From: Chitinophagaceae bacterium
Lineage (GTDB): Bacteria; Bacteroidota; Bacteroidia; Chitinophagales; Chitinophagaceae
Direction of reading: 5' to 3'
DNA: 50,346 nucleotides
Assembly: GCA_003168265.1 (NCBI GenBank)
Contig: PMSV01000010.1
Location: 1-50,346, forward strand
Shown here: piece after piece, positions 19,448 to 28,160 of the stretch
How the letters are laid out: the number at the start of each line of letters is the position of its first letter
Numbering within the stretch: the stretch's first letter is position 1
Program-made: the position numbers and the translations under genes
Notes under the pieces: model-generated
Database searches by the model: none
What the model was told of the DNA's origin: nothing
Seen by the model: only the letters and a program-made list of their open reading frames with translations

Positions 19448-19646
19448 AAGGAAGCTTTTTATGCCGAAAGAAGTAGGTAACCTGTTCGTTTAGGGCCATC
19501 CGTTGAACCATTCTCTAAATTTTTTTATAAAGCTTCTACAAGCTATGATTTACTACAAATTGTTTATATGTTTTCTGGGTTTTTCTTTTTATTTTGGCTG
19601 TTTGATTGCAGCAGGAATAATAGCTTAATCATAAAGAATTAACCGA

Positions 19647-20507
19647 ATGAAAGACGGTATAATGGATGTGCATTTTGTAGAGATCAGGGACCAGCAACGG
19701 GAAGCCTGGGATGAGTTTTCGCCTAAATGGAAGAAAATGGACAGCCTGGTCCTGTATTCGTTGAAAAGAGTGAGTGATGAAATGATTTCCGTGATGGGCC
19801 TTCAGCCCGATTCATATGTACTCGATGTTGCTACCGGTACCGGTGAACCCGGCCTGACAATCGCCGAACGATGTCCGCAGGGAAGAACTGTCTTCGCGGA
19901 TATTTCCAAAGGCATGCTGGAGATCGCCGGGGAAAAAGCAAGACGTCGCGGCATCGGCAATATTGAGACCTGTATCAGCGATGTCTGTGAGCTTCCATTT
20001 GAGAACAATAGTTTTGACGCGGTATGCTGCCGTTTCGGTTTCATGTTCTTCCCCGATATGCAACTGGCTGCTTCCGAGATGGCCAGGGTGCTTAAACCCG
20101 GTGGTAAGATGGCTGCCAGTTTTTGGAATATACCTGAAAAAAATTTTTGGATAACGGCTATGATGGATTCGGTTAACCGGAACCTTGGCCTTCCTTCCCC
20201 CGGACCTTCTACTCCGCATATGTTCAGATGTTCTAAGCCCGGCTTCATGAATAAATTACTTACCAAAGCAGGTATAAATGATATTTCCGAGTCTGAAATT
20301 CAGGGTAGGATGGATTGTAAAATAACCGATGTCTACTGGCACCTGATGAGCAATATCACGGTTCCGCTCGTCACTCCACTGACCAAGGTTGATGCGGTCA
20401 TCAGGCAAAGGATCAAGACTGAGGTCTTCCAGGCCATCAACGAGCGTTTTGCAGATGGTGAGGTTGCGCCAGAATCCAGCGCCATCGTCATTTACGGGAC
20501 GAAATAA
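19647..20507 (+). CDS. Class I SAM-dependent methyltransferase, UbiE-like
   Basis: A 286-residue methyltransferase. Motif I is VLDVATGTGEPG (about residues 58-69), followed by the acidic loop ADISKGMLEIA, motif post-I/II around SDVCELPFENNSFDAV, and motif III RVLKPGGKMAAS. The pattern resembles UbiE/COQ5-type enzymes, but the C-terminal half (about residues 170-286) is not that of MenG/UbiE, so the acceptor is unknown. It may start at residue 1 or at the internal ATG six codons later (MDVHFVEIRD). The gene is monocistronic and convergent with the peroxiredoxin gene. Confidence 0.82.
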   Translation: MKDGIMDVHFVEIRDQQREAWDEFSPKWKKMDSLVLYSLKRVSDEMISVMGLQPDSYVLDVATGTGEPGLTIAERCPQGRTVFADISKGMLEIAGEKARRRGIGNIETCISDVCELPFENNSFDAVCCRFGFMFFPDMQLAASEMARVLKPGGKMAASFWNIPEKNFWITAMMDSVNRNLGLPSPGPSTPHMFRCSKPGFMNKLLTKAGINDISESEIQGRMDCKITDVYWHLMSNITVPLVTPLTKVDAVIRQRIKTEVFQAINERFADGEVAPESSAIVIYGTK

Positions 20508-20519
20508 ATTTCAGAGTTA

Positions 20520-20987
20520 CTACAGGTTTTTCAGCGCTTCTTTCAGGGCCTGAAAATTTACCTGAACGCCGGGTCTGACTGTCTCTTCGGAATAGGCAAT
20601 ATTTCCGTTTCCATCCACCACCGCAACTCCACGCTTTGCTACCCCTTTCATGCCGAAGGCAAAATTGCAGTGATACATCTCGTATTCATGAATCGTTTTC
20701 TTATTGAAATCGGAGAGGAGGTTGTAATTGATATTGTTCTGCTCTTTGAACACTTTCAATGAATAGGGCATATCAACGGATATGCCTACCACCGAAGCAC
20801 CCAGATCGTTGTAGAAACTCAAATCATCCCTGTTGGTGCAAAGTTGCTGCGTGCAAACGCTGGTAAAGGCCGCCGGGAAGAACTGAATCACCAGGATCCT
20901 GCCTTCAAAATCCCGGAGTGTTATTTCTTTTCGGTCAGTATTGGTCAATTGGAAATCGGGAGCTTTGGTCCCTGCAGGCAACGCCAT
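20520..20987 (-). CDS. Peroxiredoxin (AhpC/TSA family)
   Basis: A thiol peroxidase of 155 residues when started at the ATG at 20987 (MALPAGTKAPDFQLTNTD). A longer frame from 21086 adds a non-conserved basic extension that crosses the divergent permease gene start, so it is rejected. The peroxidatic cysteine is C45 in FFPAAFTSVC, and C50 is a candidate resolving cysteine, giving a C-x4-C arrangement like BCP/PrxQ. The usual P-x3-T-x2-C context is altered to PAAFTSVC. It is cytoplasmic and divergent from the amino acid permease gene. Confidence 0.87.
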   Translation of the reverse strand: MALPAGTKAPDFQLTNTDRKEITLRDFEGRILVIQFFPAAFTSVCTQQLCTNRDDLSFYNDLGASVVGISVDMPYSLKVFKEQNNINYNLLSDFNKKTIHEYEMYHCNFAFGMKGVAKRGVAVVDGNGNIAYSEETVRPGVQVNFQALKEALKNL

Positions 20988-21055
20988 ATTTGAATATTTA
21001 ATGGCTTGCAATTTAATGAGATTGCCGATATTGTATCTTTTAAAGGGAATTTGAC

Positions 21056-22399
21056 TTGAGAAAAAAAATCGGCATTTATACCGCATCGGCTATCGTTGTT
21101 GCCAATATGATCGGAACAGGGGTATTTACCAGTGTCGGTTTTCAGCTTTCTTCGATTCAAAATACCTGGAGCATCCTGTTGCTTTGGATTGCCGGGGGCT
21201 TGTTGGCCTTATTCGGAGCCTTTGCCTATGCTGAGCTCGGAACCCATTTTCAGGTTTCAGGGGGAGATTATATTTATTTGTCAAGACTTTTTCACCCTCT
21301 ATTGGGGTATTTATCGGCCTGGGCTGGGCTGACCGTCGGGTTTTCCGCTCCTGTGGCACTCGCGGCAATGGCTCTTACCAAATACCTCTCTCCATTCGGC
21401 CTGAATGACAATGTCTGGCTGGCTGTGGGCGTGATTGTACTAATAGGACTTATGCATAGTTTCACGATCAGGAACAGCAGCCGCTTTCAAAATATTTCCA
21501 CTTTTATTAAAATCGCTTTTATTGTCACGCTGATCATTATTGGTCTGGCCCTTAATTCATCACCGCCTCATAATGCTTTGCTCTTTTCAAATAGCTGGAA
21601 AAATGAGATCACATCGACGGGCTTTGCCGTATCCATGGTCTTTGTCTCCTTTGCCTATACAGGATGGAATGCTTCTGCCTATATCGCCGATGAGATAGAC
21701 CGTCCTCATAGAAACCTTCCCCTTTCGCTTATTGCAAGCACCCTGTTCGTATCACTGACCTATATCCTCTTTCAATTGGTATTGTTGAAAAATGCGACTG
21801 TAGGTCAACTGGCGGGCAAGGAAGATGTGAGTTTTATTTCTTTCAGCAACCTGCTTGGATTGAACGGAGGGAAATGGGTCAGCATATTCATCGCTATTCA
21901 GCTCGTGGCAACAATCAGCTCCTATCTATGGGTGGGGCCAAGGGTAACCTGGGCCATGGCCAGCGAATACCTGCTTTGGAAACCTCTTTCTAAAAGAAAC
22001 GAACACGGGATTCCGGTCGCCGCCCTCTGGCTTCACGTACTCATCAGCGTTGGCCTTGCTTTATCAGGGTCCTTTAAAGATGTGTTGCTCTACGCCGGAT
22101 TTGTCCTACAACTTATGGCTTCGCTAACCGTGGCGACCAGCCTCGTGATAAGAAAACAAAAGCCGGGCGCATTCATAAGCCCTTTTAAACCTATATTGCA
22201 GGTTTTGTTTTTAATATTCAATCTATGGGTTCTTGTCTTCACTCTTATCGACCAGCCTGTGGCCAGCCTTAAGGGGCTGGGCATACTGGGCGTGGGGCTA
22301 CTTATCTATTTCTTTGATAAAATAAAAGAACCGGTTGAAGAATCTGAAGTTGTAGAAATACTAGAGGGCCTTACGAATCCTGACCAGCCTGATAAGTAG
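21056..22399 (+). CDS. APC-family amino acid permease
   Basis: An inner-membrane transporter of 447 residues with about twelve hydrophobic segments. The family's first-helix substrate-binding motif is visible (VVANMIGTGVFTSVGF, about residues 13-28). It resembles the LAT/SLC7-like amino acid antiporter group. The start is TTG at 21056; the usual short N-terminus (RKKIGIYTASAIV) begins here and no ATG lies between it and the helix. Its last 39 bases overlap the 3' end of kdsA on the opposite strand. Substrate is not inferable. Confidence 0.88.
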   Translation: MRKKIGIYTASAIVVANMIGTGVFTSVGFQLSSIQNTWSILLLWIAGGLLALFGAFAYAELGTHFQVSGGDYIYLSRLFHPLLGYLSAWAGLTVGFSAPVALAAMALTKYLSPFGLNDNVWLAVGVIVLIGLMHSFTIRNSSRFQNISTFIKIAFIVTLIIIGLALNSSPPHNALLFSNSWKNEITSTGFAVSMVFVSFAYTGWNASAYIADEIDRPHRNLPLSLIASTLFVSLTYILFQLVLLKNATVGQLAGKEDVSFISFSNLLGLNGGKWVSIFIAIQLVATISSYLWVGPRVTWAMASEYLLWKPLSKRNEHGIPVAALWLHVLISVGLALSGSFKDVLLYAGFVLQLMASLTVATSLVIRKQKPGAFISPFKPILQVLFLIFNLWVLVFTLIDQPVASLKGLGILGVGLLIYFFDKIKEPVEESEVVEILEGLTNPDQPDK

Positions 22400-23179
22400 A
22401 TCTTCCAGCAAATCCAGTTTTAGCATATTGGCTCCATCGCTTTTGGCTTGCTCCGGGCGGGGATGTGTTTCTATGAAGAGACCGTCTGCTCCGCTGGCAA
22501 TGGCAGCTTTGGCGATCGTTCCGATCAATTGAGGATTACCTCCGGTCACTCCGCTTGTTTGATTTGGTTGTTGAAGGGAATGGGTGCAGTCCATGACGAC
22601 AGGCACTTCATGTTCCTGCATCCAGGGAATATTTCTGTAGTCGACAACCAAATCCTGGTAACCGAATGTAGTGCCTCGTTCTGTCAGGATGATTTTCGGG
22701 TTTCCTGCATTTTTTATTTTTTCAACGGCGAATTTCATGGCAGGGCCGCTGAGGAACTGGCCCTTTTTGACGTTTACAATCTTGCCTGTCTCAGCTGCGG
22801 CGACCAACAGGTCGGTCTGGCGGCAAAGAAAGGCCGGTATCTGGAGTATGTCTAGATATTTGGCCGCCGGAGCAGCTTCATCGTGGGCATGTATGTCAGA
22901 GGTAGTCGGCAGATGAAATTTATCGCCGGTCTTTTTTACAAGGGATAGGGCAGATTCATCTCCGATCCCCGTAAAGGAGGATGCGCTAGTCCGGTTGGCC
23001 TTCCGGTAGGAGGCCTTGAAAACATAGGCAATGCCCAATTTGCGGCATATTGCACTGACTTTCTCCGCTACTTCCATCAGCAGATCCTCGCTTTCAACAA
23101 CACAGGGACCTGCGATCAGGAAGAAAAGGTTTTCATCATAGGATTGGCCTGCGAATAGATCTTTAAGAAAGGGGTTCAT
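22361..23179 (-). CDS. kdsA: 3-deoxy-8-phosphooctulonate synthase
   Basis: Makes KDO 8-phosphate from PEP and arabinose 5-phosphate for lipid A inner core. It is 272 residues, a TIM barrel with hallmarks FLIAGPCVVES, the FKASYRKANRTS segment, LPTTSDIHAHDEA, the KGQFLSGPAMK segment, LTERGTTFGY and DCTHSLQQPN. Its 3' end overlaps the permease gene by 39 bp. Its start codon lies at the left edge of a tandem pair of dispersed repeats. There are no kdsB or kdsD neighbours. Confidence 0.96.
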   Translation of the reverse strand: MNPFLKDLFAGQSYDENLFFLIAGPCVVESEDLLMEVAEKVSAICRKLGIAYVFKASYRKANRTSASSFTGIGDESALSLVKKTGDKFHLPTTSDIHAHDEAAPAAKYLDILQIPAFLCRQTDLLVAAAETGKIVNVKKGQFLSGPAMKFAVEKIKNAGNPKIILTERGTTFGYQDLVVDYRNIPWMQEHEVPVVMDCTHSLQQPNQTSGVTGGNPQLIGTIAKAAIASGADGLFIETHPRPEQAKSDGANMLKLDLLEDLLIRLVRIRKAL

Positions 23180-23265
23180 CTGAATATTTATAATTTTCTC
23201 TGCTTGCCTGCCGGAAATACATATACATTTCTCTGATGTGGCAATATGCGAATGCTCGGTTCCAT
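23177..23265. repeat. Dispersed repeat, copy B1, upstream of kdsA
   Basis: About 89 bp beginning CATCTGAATATTTATAATTT at the kdsA start codon (as complement), then TCTCTGCTTGCC, a diverged middle, and GCTCGGTTCCAT at the end. It is followed directly by a second unit, B2, sharing the last three bases. It is the most diverged copy in the CAGATGGAACC block. Confidence 0.7.
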
Positions 23266-23337
23266 CTCAATATTTATAGTTTTCTCTGTTTTCCAGAAAG
23301 AACCTCGCAATATGCATTTCCCTACGCTCGGTTTCAT
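23263..23337. repeat. Dispersed repeat, copy B2, tandem with B1
   Basis: About 75 bp: CATCTCAATATTTATAGTTT, TCTCTGTTTTCCAGAAAGAA, CCTCGCAATATGCATTTCCC, then ACGCTCGGTTTCAT. B1 and B2 fill most of the 281-bp gap between kdsA and the threonine dehydrogenase gene. The unit structure (CATCTNAATATT at the start, GGTTTCAT at the end) is clearest here. Confidence 0.75.
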
Positions 23338-23460
23338 ACGACAAATATAAAATTCATTTCTATTGCTTATTTAACTCGGGCCAAAAACCTGGTTTGTTGC
23401 TTTCGTAGTATTTTTAATTTCTAATAGAAGTGGTTTCTTCATAAAATTATAAACTTTAAT

Positions 23461-24402
23461 ATGACTAAAGAAAAAATCCTGGTAATCGGCGCCTCAGGGC
23501 AGATCGGAGTTGAGCTTACGATTGCCCTGCGAAAGATTTATGGTAATAGCCAGGTGGTAGCTTCTGACCTGCGAGAGGAAAACGATTTGCTGAAGGGAAC
23601 CGGTCCCTATGTTTCCCTGGATGTCATGAACAAAGAAATGTTGCATGTGCAGGTGATCCGCCAAAACATCACTCAGATCTATTTGCTGGCTGCCATTCTT
23701 TCTGCAACGGGAGAAAAGAGCCCGGGCCTTGCATGGCACCTGAATATGCAGGGTTTGCTGAATGTCCTGGATATCGCCAGAGAGGAAAAGCTGAATAAAG
23801 TGTACTGGCCTAGCAGTATTGCCGTATTCGGACCCACATCCCCCAAAAAGGATTGCCCGCAGCAGACGATCATTGAACCGATCACAGTTTACGGCATCAG
23901 CAAATATGCCGGAGAGTTTTGGTGCAATTATTTTAACCACCGTTATGCTGTGGACATTCGCAGTATTCGTTATCCCGGTTTGATCAGTTATAAATCTTCT
24001 CCGGGCGGAGGCACTACGGATTATGCTGTGGAAATCTATCATGAAGCCCTGGAATGCCAACATTACAAGTGCTTTCTGAAAGAGGATACCTATTTGCCTA
24101 TGATGTATATGCCCGACGCGATCAGGGCGACCATTGAATTGATGGAGGCGCCGGCTGACAGGATCAGCATACGGACGTCGTATAATGTGGCGGCGATCAG
24201 TTTTTCACCGAGTGAAATCGCAGCCGAGATCAAAAAGCATATTCCTTCTTTTGATGTAGAATATCGTCCGGATTACCGGCAAGCCATTGCAGACAGTTGG
24301 CCTCAAAGCATTAATGATTCGATTGCTCAAAGGGACTGGGGATGGAAACCGGAATTCAATCTTAGTAAAATGACTGCCGATATGTTTCAAAACCTGAAAT
24401 GA
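23461..24402 (+). CDS. NAD-dependent L-threonine 3-dehydrogenase, SDR type
   Basis: An extended short-chain dehydrogenase of 313 residues, cytoplasmic, expected to oxidise L-threonine to 2-amino-3-ketobutyrate. The Rossmann motif is GASGQIG (residues 10-16); S118/S119, Y144 and K148 form the catalytic set (WPSSIAVFG and VYGISKYAGE). The stretch from HLNMQGLLNVLDIARE through the GGGTTDYAVEIYHEAL segment is typical of the short-chain threonine dehydrogenases seen in Bacteroidota. No kbl (ligase) gene is adjacent, which leaves the specificity less certain than family membership. Confidence 0.85.
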   Translation: MTKEKILVIGASGQIGVELTIALRKIYGNSQVVASDLREENDLLKGTGPYVSLDVMNKEMLHVQVIRQNITQIYLLAAILSATGEKSPGLAWHLNMQGLLNVLDIAREEKLNKVYWPSSIAVFGPTSPKKDCPQQTIIEPITVYGISKYAGEFWCNYFNHRYAVDIRSIRYPGLISYKSSPGGGTTDYAVEIYHEALECQHYKCFLKEDTYLPMMYMPDAIRATIELMEAPADRISIRTSYNVAAISFSPSEIAAEIKKHIPSFDVEYRPDYRQAIADSWPQSINDSIAQRDWGWKPEFNLSKMTADMFQNLK

Positions 24403-24470
24403 GTTTCGTATTCTCTATATAATTTATAGACTGATTTGGCCGAAAACCAATTTGTAGCAATATTTGCTAT

Positions 24471-25700
24471 ATGAATAAACTTTGGTTTACTATGGCATTT
24501 ATCCTGATTTGTCGTGGCGGACTGACCCAGGTCAGGAAGATGGATAAAGGGATTTACAGGGCGATACTTGACAGAAAGGACGGGCAGATGATCGTCTTTA
24601 ATTTCGAAGTCCTGGATAGCGCCGGGAAGAAAATTATTTATATTCATAATGCCGCGGAGCGTTTGCTTGTTGATGAGATCAGCTATTCAAAAGACTCTGT
24701 TTTTATCCATTTGCCTTTTTTTGAATCTGAATTCCGTCTGGCCTATGCCGGTGGAAATGAATGGAAGGGGAATTGGCTGAAAAGGCTTGAGAAAAATTAC
24801 CAGGTTATGCCGATCCGCATTTTCTACAATGAACAGGAGCGCTTTAATGGCTCAAATAAGGCATCAGAACAAGTGAATGGGAGATGGGCGATAAAATTCC
24901 TAAAACCCAATGAAGAAGCCGAGGAGATGGTGGGCGAATTTGTTCAGATCGGCAGTAAGGTAACCGGAACTGTCCTGACTACGACCGGGGATGACCGTTA
25001 CCTGGATGGCATTGTGGATGGCGATTCCCTCAGACTTTCTACTTTTGACGGCGGCCATGCGCTTTTGTTTACGGCATGCATTAAGGAAGACAGCCTGACC
25101 GGGGGCCAATATTTTTCCGGGCCCAGAGGGCATATTTCATGGATCGGCAGTCGCAATAATGGGGCCAGTTTGCCGGATGATTTTTCCATTACTAAAATGA
25201 GAAGCGGGCAAAATAGGTTGCATTTTTCTTTTACAGATGCGGATGGCCATAAGGTTTCCATTACGGATCCCCGTTATAAGAATAAAGTTGTTTTGGTTCA
25301 GATCATGGGCTCCTGGTGCCCCAACTGCATGGATGAAACAAGGTTTCTCTCAAGTTTATTCAAAGAATACAGGAATAAAGGGGTGGAGATCATCGGCGTT
25401 GCTTATGAGCGCAGCACGGATTTCGAACGCTCCCGGAAAAGTCTTAGAAGTTTTCAGCAGAGATTCGATGTACAATATCCTCTCCTGATCACGGGGGTTT
25501 CAGTAAACGATTCACTCCGGGCAAAGAAGACCTTGCCTGAGTTGGCAGATATTGTTGGTTTTCCAACCACTATCTTTGTCAATAAAAAAGGAGAAGTAGA
25601 AAAGATACATACGGGGTTCAATGGACCTGGTTCGGGAGCAAACTACGCTGAACAACAGAAGGAATTTTATGATATCGTCAATCAACTCCTGAGTGAATAG
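24471..25700 (+). CDS. TlpA-like exported thioredoxin-fold protein
   Basis: A 409-residue protein with a signal peptide (about residues 1-19, FILICRGGLTQ), an N-terminal beta-rich region (about 25-250) and a C-terminal thioredoxin domain with C283-P-N-C286 in MGSWCPNCMDE. The redox loop, the helix FLSSLFKEYRNKGVEIIGVA and the cis-proline FPTTIFVNKKGEVEKI support an envelope disulfide oxidoreductase of the TlpA/ResA group. The N-terminal half resembles the accessory domains common in Bacteroidota TlpA proteins. A possible promoter core (AATATTTG, 24459-24466) ends four bases before the start codon. Confidence 0.8.
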   Translation: MNKLWFTMAFILICRGGLTQVRKMDKGIYRAILDRKDGQMIVFNFEVLDSAGKKIIYIHNAAERLLVDEISYSKDSVFIHLPFFESEFRLAYAGGNEWKGNWLKRLEKNYQVMPIRIFYNEQERFNGSNKASEQVNGRWAIKFLKPNEEAEEMVGEFVQIGSKVTGTVLTTTGDDRYLDGIVDGDSLRLSTFDGGHALLFTACIKEDSLTGGQYFSGPRGHISWIGSRNNGASLPDDFSITKMRSGQNRLHFSFTDADGHKVSITDPRYKNKVVLVQIMGSWCPNCMDETRFLSSLFKEYRNKGVEIIGVAYERSTDFERSRKSLRSFQQRFDVQYPLLITGVSVNDSLRAKKTLPELADIVGFPTTIFVNKKGEVEKIHTGFNGPGSGANYAEQQKEFYDIVNQLLSE

Positions 25701-25803
25701 GGTTTTCGGCCTTTTTTTGATATTTTTAGAGAACATTATTTTCATTTAACTGTTACTCCTACCTGATTTATCCTTTATTTGCTCATTTTAAAATTTTACT
25801 CTT

Positions 25804-26574
25804 GTGAGAAAGATTATTTTACCCTTTTTATCGACGGCCATTATTTTAATGGTTGCCACCGAAAAAGATTTTGGCCAGGACCTTTGGCTGGGTATCAAAG
25901 GTGGATTGAGCATCCCGAACCTGAGTTCAGGATCCTCCGGAAATCCTGTTAGCACGGGTTATAGTTCCCGGCTTGGACCAGATTTCGGGGCCTATGTTCA
26001 AAGGAAATTCAACTCCCGGTTTTCAATTGTCGTTCAACTGGAATACTCTTCCCAGGGCGGACAGAAAAACGGAGAACAGGCTTTTGCGACCCCTTCTCAA
26101 TACCAGGCTTTTTTCCCTACCGGAGAAGCTCCTGAATACCTCTATGCCAATTATAAAAGTGTTGCAAAATTGAACTACCTGATGCTGCCAATACTGGTCA
26201 GGTATGATTTACCCCTGGGCGATAAACTTGGCGTTTATGGTGCAGTCGGACCCTTTGTGAGTGCGTTAGTCTCCGCCAAAAACGTAACGAGCGGCTCAAG
26301 CGAAATTTATGCCGATCAGGCCGAGACCGAACCACTGACCCAATCTCCTCAATCTTTTGCCAGTTCGCAGGATATCAAGAGCGAACTGCATCAATTTGAC
26401 GGCGGCATTTCGGGTTTTGTCGGATTCTCTTATTTGCTCGGCACCGGTAAAATTTTTATTGAAGGGGGCGGAAATTATGGATTATTCAATATCCAAAAAT
26501 ATACCAGCGATGGAAAGAACAATACAGGCGCCGGGGTGGTCACAGTTGGTTATACAATTGGACTTGGCAAATAA
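25804..26574 (+). CDS. PorT-family outer-membrane beta-barrel protein
   Basis: A 256-residue predicted outer-membrane barrel. It has a signal peptide (about residues 1-24) and then a run of alternating beta-strands starting LWLGIKGGLSIPNL, with further strands such as SIVVQLEYSSQGG, LNYLMLPILVRYDL and GVYGAVGPFVSAL. It ends VTVGYTIGLGK. The start is GTG at 25804; a run of about 100 bp of AT-rich DNA precedes it. The PorT-like family occurs throughout Bacteroidota with mostly unknown functions; only one member is linked to type IX secretion. Role here is unknown. Confidence 0.78.
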   Translation: MRKIILPFLSTAIILMVATEKDFGQDLWLGIKGGLSIPNLSSGSSGNPVSTGYSSRLGPDFGAYVQRKFNSRFSIVVQLEYSSQGGQKNGEQAFATPSQYQAFFPTGEAPEYLYANYKSVAKLNYLMLPILVRYDLPLGDKLGVYGAVGPFVSALVSAKNVTSGSSEIYADQAETEPLTQSPQSFASSQDIKSELHQFDGGISGFVGFSYLLGTGKIFIEGGGNYGLFNIQKYTSDGKNNTGAGVVTVGYTIGLGK

Positions 26575-26649
26575 TCGAGTATATTGGAACTGTGAAAATT
26601 GTTAGCTCCGATTATCAGATTTTTGTAACTTCATTACAAAACGTTCGAT

Positions 26650-27543
26650 ATGTCAACCCGCCGCAGTTTTATCCGGCAAACTACGATTGCCACTTCAGGA
26701 CTCCTGATTCCGGGAAGTTTTAGGTTAACGAAAGACGATCTGATCGGACTTCAGCTTTATACTTTAAGAAGTGAGATTCCGAAAGATGTCGAAGGTACGA
26801 TTGCCAAAGTTGCTCAAATTGGTTATAATTCTGTAGAGGTCTTTGGTTACAATAATGGGAAATTTTTTGGCAAGACCGTTGACGAGCTGTTAGCCATCTT
26901 TAACAAAAACAATCTAAAATCGCCCAGCGGTCATTATAGTGTTATGGGTTTTCTGATGAAGGGGGACCAGGATGAATTGAAACGAACTGTAGCCGACGCA
27001 GCTAAACTGGGCAATGAATTTTTTGTCATTCCCTTTCTGATGGACAATATGAGAAAAAGCCTGGACGATTATAAAAAATTGGCCGGACAATTGAATCAAA
27101 TAGCAGTTGAGGCAGAGAAAGTGGGTCTGAAGACTGCTTATCATAACCACAATTTTGAGTTCAAGGATTGGGGAGAGGGCAGAACCGGTTATGATGTCCT
27201 GGTGAAGGAGACCGATCCCGCCAAGGTCAGCTTTGAGATTGATTTTTATTGGATTACCAGGGCCGGAATGGATCCTATCAAGATGATCGAGTCCAATGCC
27301 GGGAGGATAAAGATGTGGCATATTAAGGATATGGCTGATAAAGAGCAGGCAACCTATGATGTGGGAGGCCAGCAATTTTTTACCGAAGTGGGCACAGGGA
27401 TCATCGACTATAAAAAGATCTTCAAGTATAAAAAGGAGTCCGGGATGAAGTATTTCTTCGTTGAGCAGGATCAGACGAAAATTCCGGTCTACGAGAGCAT
27501 TACCAAGAGCTTTGGCTATATCAAAAATAATCTGGTTGGGTGA
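26650..27543 (+). CDS. Tat-exported sugar phosphate isomerase/epimerase-like TIM barrel
   Basis: A 297-residue xylose-isomerase-like TIM-barrel protein (AP endonuclease family 2). It starts with a twin-arginine signal, STRRSFIRQTTIATSGLLIPG, so it is predicted to act outside the cytoplasm. Metal-site features include YHNHNFEFKDWG (His/Glu), VSFEIDFYWI and KMWHIKDMAD. Proteins of this group in Bacteroidota are associated with 3-keto-glycoside and inositol-type metabolism; the exact substrate is unknown. It ends two bases before a convergent acetyltransferase gene and lies 1.6 kb from the sugar-oxidation locus. Confidence 0.82.
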   Translation: MSTRRSFIRQTTIATSGLLIPGSFRLTKDDLIGLQLYTLRSEIPKDVEGTIAKVAQIGYNSVEVFGYNNGKFFGKTVDELLAIFNKNNLKSPSGHYSVMGFLMKGDQDELKRTVADAAKLGNEFFVIPFLMDNMRKSLDDYKKLAGQLNQIAVEAEKVGLKTAYHNHNFEFKDWGEGRTGYDVLVKETDPAKVSFEIDFYWITRAGMDPIKMIESNAGRIKMWHIKDMADKEQATYDVGGQQFFTEVGTGIIDYKKIFKYKKESGMKYFFVEQDQTKIPVYESITKSFGYIKNNLVG

Positions 27544-27545
27544 TT

Positions 27546-28076
27546 TTAGAAATTCCGGATCGCATAAAGAACATGGGGTCTCAAGGGACTGATTTCCTCA
27601 ATGAGCGGATGGTCAAAGTTTTTTACATATTTCATCCCGATCTTTTCCATTACGCTGATGGACCTCTTATTCAGGATTGAAGTGAAAGAAAGAATTTCCG
27701 GAATGCGGAGTTTTTCAAAGGAGTAGGCGATACAGGCAGATGCTGCTTCTGGTGCATAGCCCTTTCCCCAAAATTGATGAGCTAATCTCCAGCCGATCTC
27801 AACGCAGGGTGTAAAATCGGTTTGAAACCGGGGTCTTGAGAGGCCTACAAAGCCAATGAAGGATCCTGATTGTTTTTCTTCAGCGGCCCAGAAGCCGAAA
27901 GGGTTTTTATTAAGAAAGGTTTTGATCCTTTCGATCATCGTGAAAGAATCTTCCAGCGTTAGGAGAGAGGGGAAAAACTCCATGACGCGAGGGTCCTGAT
28001 TCATTGCTGTAAATGGAACTTCATCCGAAGCTTTCCAGTTTCTTAGACCGATCCTTTCTGTTTCAATGATGTACAT
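27546..28076 (-). CDS. GNAT-family N-acetyltransferase
   Basis: A 176-residue acetyl-CoA-dependent acetyltransferase of the RimJ/RimL-like group. The N-terminal IETERIGLRNWKASDEVPFT is the group's usual opening, and the acetyl-CoA loop is near EIGWRLAHQFWGKGYAPEA (about residues 92-110), followed by SVMEKIGMKYV. The acceptor is unknown (antibiotic, ribosomal protein N-terminus or other). It is monocistronic, convergent with the TIM-barrel gene. Confidence 0.85.
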   Translation of the reverse strand: MYIIETERIGLRNWKASDEVPFTAMNQDPRVMEFFPSLLTLEDSFTMIERIKTFLNKNPFGFWAAEEKQSGSFIGFVGLSRPRFQTDFTPCVEIGWRLAHQFWGKGYAPEAASACIAYSFEKLRIPEILSFTSILNKRSISVMEKIGMKYVKNFDHPLIEEISPLRPHVLYAIRNF

Positions 28077-28160
28077 CGGACTTCCTGAAAAATATAGATG
28101 TCGTATCGCGTGAGTATACGGCGTTTCTAATGTTTTTCTACCAAATGATTTTAAACTTAG

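Noticed and set aside
19543-19626. 27-residue hydrophobic ORF (MIYYKLFICFLGFSFYFGCL)
   Set aside because: Very short with no supporting context; could be real, but the sequence alone does not support a call.
20988-21086. Longer peroxiredoxin start
   Set aside because: Would overlap the divergent permease start and adds a basic sequence not seen in the family.
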